A stretch of DNA of 64,000 bases from Peptococcaceae bacterium BRH_c4a (GTDB lineage Bacteria > Bacillota > Desulfotomaculia > Desulfotomaculales > Desulfocucumaceae): positions 62,001 through 126,000 of the forward strand of contig LADN01000043.1 of the NCBI GenBank assembly GCA_000961585.1. The letters run 5' to 3'. Below are positions 62,091 through 64,000 of the stretch, piece by piece; position 1 is the stretch's first letter, and each line of letters opens with the position of its first letter. The notes under the pieces were generated by a model. The model made no database searches, had not been told where the DNA came from, and was given only the letters and a program-made list of their open reading frames with translations. A program made the position numbers and the translations under genes.

Positions 62091-62867
62091 TCACTCACCC
62101 TTAAAGCCGGGCTTTCTTTTTTCCAGAAAGGCAGTGGTTCCTTCCAGCCGATCCCCGGTAAAGAAGGTCAGCGCCAGGGCAAGTTTCTCAAATAAAAGCC
62201 CGGTATTGATATCGGTGTTGGCCCCCACGTTGATGGCCACCTTGGCCAGTCCCACCGCCACAGGACCCTTTTCCACTATCTTGGCGGCCATCCCACGGGC
62301 TGCAGGGATCAGATTTTCCGGCGCCACCACCTTGTTTACCAGACCGATGCGCTCCGCCTCAGCGGCATCGATTATGTCCCCGGTAAAGATCAGCTCCTTG
62401 GCCTTTCCGATTCCCACCAGGCGCTGCAGGCGCTGGGTGCCTCCGACACCGGGAATAACGCCCAGGTTCACTTCCGGCTGGCCCAGTTTGGATCGGTCGG
62501 TGGCTATGCGGATGTCACAGGCCATGGCCAGTTCACATCCTCCCCCCAGGGCAAAGCCGTCAATGGCGGCAATTGTGGGCTTATCCAGGTTTTCAAGATC
62601 ACTCAGTGTTTCCTGGGTCTCGCTTTTCAGCACCGCCAGGGCCTTCCGTTCCTGCAGGGACCGGATATCGGCGCCGGATGCGAAGGCCTTCCCCCCGGCG
62701 CCGGTAATTATAACCACCCGTACATCGCTGTCCAAACGGCACTCCCTGACGGCCGCCCGGATCTCGGCCCAGGTTTGGGGGTCCAGGGCGTTACGCACCT
62801 GTGGCCTATTCAGGGTAATCAGAGCCACATGATCTTCTTTCTCCAGGAGAATATTCTGATAGGTCAT
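62091..62867 (-). CDS. Enoyl-CoA hydratase (crotonase)
   Basis: About 258 residues from ATG 62867 (MTYQNILLEKEDHVALITL). Both glutamates (GQPEVNLGVIPG, KAKELIFTG) and the oxyanion loop DGFALGGGCELAMACD are present. A GTG at 62879 is also in frame. It lies four bases past the carboxyltransferase stop and forms a pair with it, fitting crotonyl-CoA hydration after glutaconyl-CoA decarboxylation. It is separate from the bbs operon hydratases. Confidence 0.92.
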   Translation of the reverse strand: MTYQNILLEKEDHVALITLNRPQVRNALDPQTWAEIRAAVRECRLDSDVRVVIITGAGGKAFASGADIRSLQERKALAVLKSETQETLSDLENLDKPTIAAIDGFALGGGCELAMACDIRIATDRSKLGQPEVNLGVIPGVGGTQRLQRLVGIGKAKELIFTGDIIDAAEAERIGLVNKVVAPENLIPAARGMAAKIVEKGPVAVGLAKVAINVGANTDINTGLLFEKLALALTFFTGDRLEGTTAFLEKRKPGFKGE

Positions 62868-62883
62868 ATCTGTTTCCACATCC

Positions 62884-64000
62884 TTAAAGGTTAATGTTGG
62901 AGAATTTTCTGTGAGGCCTGACCACGGTCTTACCTTCCAGCAGGTCCAGGGCCGCGCAGATCTTCCTTCTGGTCTCCGCAGGCATGATCACGTCGTCAAC
63001 ATAACCACGCTGGGCTGCAAAGTACGGGTTTTCATAAAGGTCCCGGTATTCATGAATTCTTTTGCTCCTGACCTCCTCCGGGTTCCCGGCATTTTTGATT
63101 TCCCTGGCAAAAATGATGCTGGCGGCGGTTTCCGCCCCCACCGAGGTAACCGTGGACTCGGGCCAGGCAAAGACCAGGTCGGCCCCGGTATCCTTGCAGC
63201 ACATGCCGAGGTAGGCGCCGGCAAAAGACTTGCGCACCATCACGGTAACCTTGGGCACGGTGGCGTCGATATAGGCATACAGCATCTTGGCGCCGTGCCT
63301 TAAAATGCCTTTCCACTCCTCATCGGGGCCAATCATGAAGGCCGGAGTGTCATGGATATTAACCAGCGGAATGTTGAACAAATCGCAAAACCTGACAAAC
63401 CTGGCCACTTTATCTGCGGCGTCGCAGTCAATCACACCGCCCATCCAGTCGGGCTGGCTGGCCGCCACACCGGTGCTGCGCCCGTTGAAGCGGGCAAAGC
63501 CGATGATTACGTTTTTGGCAAAATACGGCATTATTTCAAAGAAGTAGCCGTTGTCAACAATGCGGCGGATTACCTTGTGCATGTCAAAAGACACCATGGT
63601 GTTTTCAGGGATCAGATCGTTCAGTTCGGGAACCATTCTGTAAGGGTCATCGCCGGCATTCACCCGGGACGGTTTTTCCCTGTTGTTCTGGGGCAGGAAA
63701 GCGATCAATTCCTTGGCCCTGTCCAGGCAGTCCCGGTCGTCCTCCGCCACCACGTGGGTGCAGCCCGACCTCACGGCATGGGCCTGAACGCCGCAGAGAG
63801 CCGCCAGGTCTGTCTCAGCCCCCAGCTTTGTTTTAACCGGGGCAGGGTCGGCCGTCCCCAAAAAGCCAGTTCTGCGGCACTGGAAGACGAAGTCCTGCAT
63901 TACCGGATAAAAGGCCTGATTGCCCAGGCAGTGCCCCATCAGCAACGCCAGCTGCGGAATAATACCGGAAGCCAGGATCTGGGATTTCAACAGCCCGGCA
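62884..64000 (-). CDS. Biotin-enzyme carboxyltransferase subunit (glutaconyl/methylmalonyl-CoA decarboxylase or acyl-CoA carboxylase), 5' end outside window
   Basis: The frame is open through base 64000 (AGLLKSQILASGIIPQ), so the N-terminal half is cut off. At least 372 residues remain, covering the end of the first and all of the second crotonase-like carboxyltransferase domain: FARFNGRSTGVAASQP, HDTPAFMIGPDEEW, VRKSFAGAYLGMCC and FAWPESTVTSVGAETA. Glutaryl-CoA oxidation in the lower aromatic pathway needs such an enzyme. Partner biotin and membrane subunits are not in the window, so decarboxylase versus carboxylase is open. Confidence 0.88.
   Translation of the reverse strand, partial: AGLLKSQILASGIIPQLALLMGHCLGNQAFYPVMQDFVFQCRRTGFLGTADPAPVKTKLGAETDLAALCGVQAHAVRSGCTHVVAEDDRDCLDRAKELIAFLPQNNREKPSRVNAGDDPYRMVPELNDLIPENTMVSFDMHKVIRRIVDNGYFFEIMPYFAKNVIIGFARFNGRSTGVAASQPDWMGGVIDCDAADKVARFVRFCDLFNIPLVNIHDTPAFMIGPDEEWKGILRHGAKMLYAYIDATVPKVTVMVRKSFAGAYLGMCCKDTGADLVFAWPESTVTSVGAETAASIIFAREIKNAGNPEEVRSKRIHEYRDLYENPYFAAQRGYVDDVIMPAETRRKICAALDLLEGKTVVRPHRKFSNINL

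Overview
The window looks like a chromosome piece of a Gram-positive, strictly anaerobic aromatic-degrading bacterium of the Desulfotomaculum/Pelotomaculum (Peptococcaceae) type. Grounds: strong AGGAGG-type ribosome sites with many GTG/TTG starts, siroheme and heme genes beside a long-chain polyprenyl diphosphate synthase, a selenocysteine tRNA, sigma-54 enhancer-binding regulators, and an obligate-anaerobe (class II, tungsten) benzoyl-CoA reductase. The species is inferred from gene content only.

Layout. 1-3.6 kb: tetrapyrrole genes (hemC cut by the window edge, hemA, precorrin-2 dehydrogenase) and a polyprenyl synthase. 3.9 kb: tRNA-Sec with its own promoter and terminator. 4-9 kb: YnfA-like protein, a bis-MGD (molybdopterin) oxidoreductase, a palindromic mobile element and a CBS-PAS sigma-54 activator. 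8.8-17.9 kb: one long minus-strand operon with the ring-opening and lower benzoyl-CoA steps (diene hydratase, alcohol dehydrogenase, ring hydrolase), thiolase, SDR, an ADP-forming acyl-CoA synthetase and a divergent adenine-deaminase-like amidohydrolase at its head. 18.4-23.3 kb: a fumarate-adding glycyl radical enzyme locus (C-A-B-D order plus a DUF4125 protein), including a very short gamma-subunit gene. 23.7-40.7 kb: a long bbs-type operon (beta-oxidation of the benzylsuccinate-type product) ending in a TRAP transporter. 41-45.7 kb: sigma-54 activator and a NarX/NarL-type two-component pair. 45.8-54.6 kb: bamB-C-D-fdhD-E-F; bamF is a selenoprotein with an in-frame UGA. 54.9-62 kb: a third sigma-54 regulator, a UbiD-type decarboxylase cassette and a stretch of broken genes around a chemoreceptor. 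62-64 kb: enoyl-CoA hydratase and a biotin-enzyme carboxyltransferase.

Together the genes describe a nearly complete route: a methyl-aromatic (toluene, cresol or a related compound; substrate not decidable from sequence) is added to fumarate, activated by CoA transfer, beta-oxidised to an aromatic acyl-CoA plus succinyl-CoA, the ring is reduced by the tungsten BamB-C complex coupled to flavin/Fe-S subunits BamD-E-F, then hydrated, oxidised, hydrolytically opened and beta-oxidised. The most interesting regulatory signal is a shared architecture (sigma-54 promoter plus a conserved split palindrome, at the same distance) in front of both the glycyl-radical operon and the bbs operon. The most interesting structural signals are 52-bp palindromes placed in nearly every gap of the bam operon, and a second repeat family with copies near 18, 43 and 54.7 kb.
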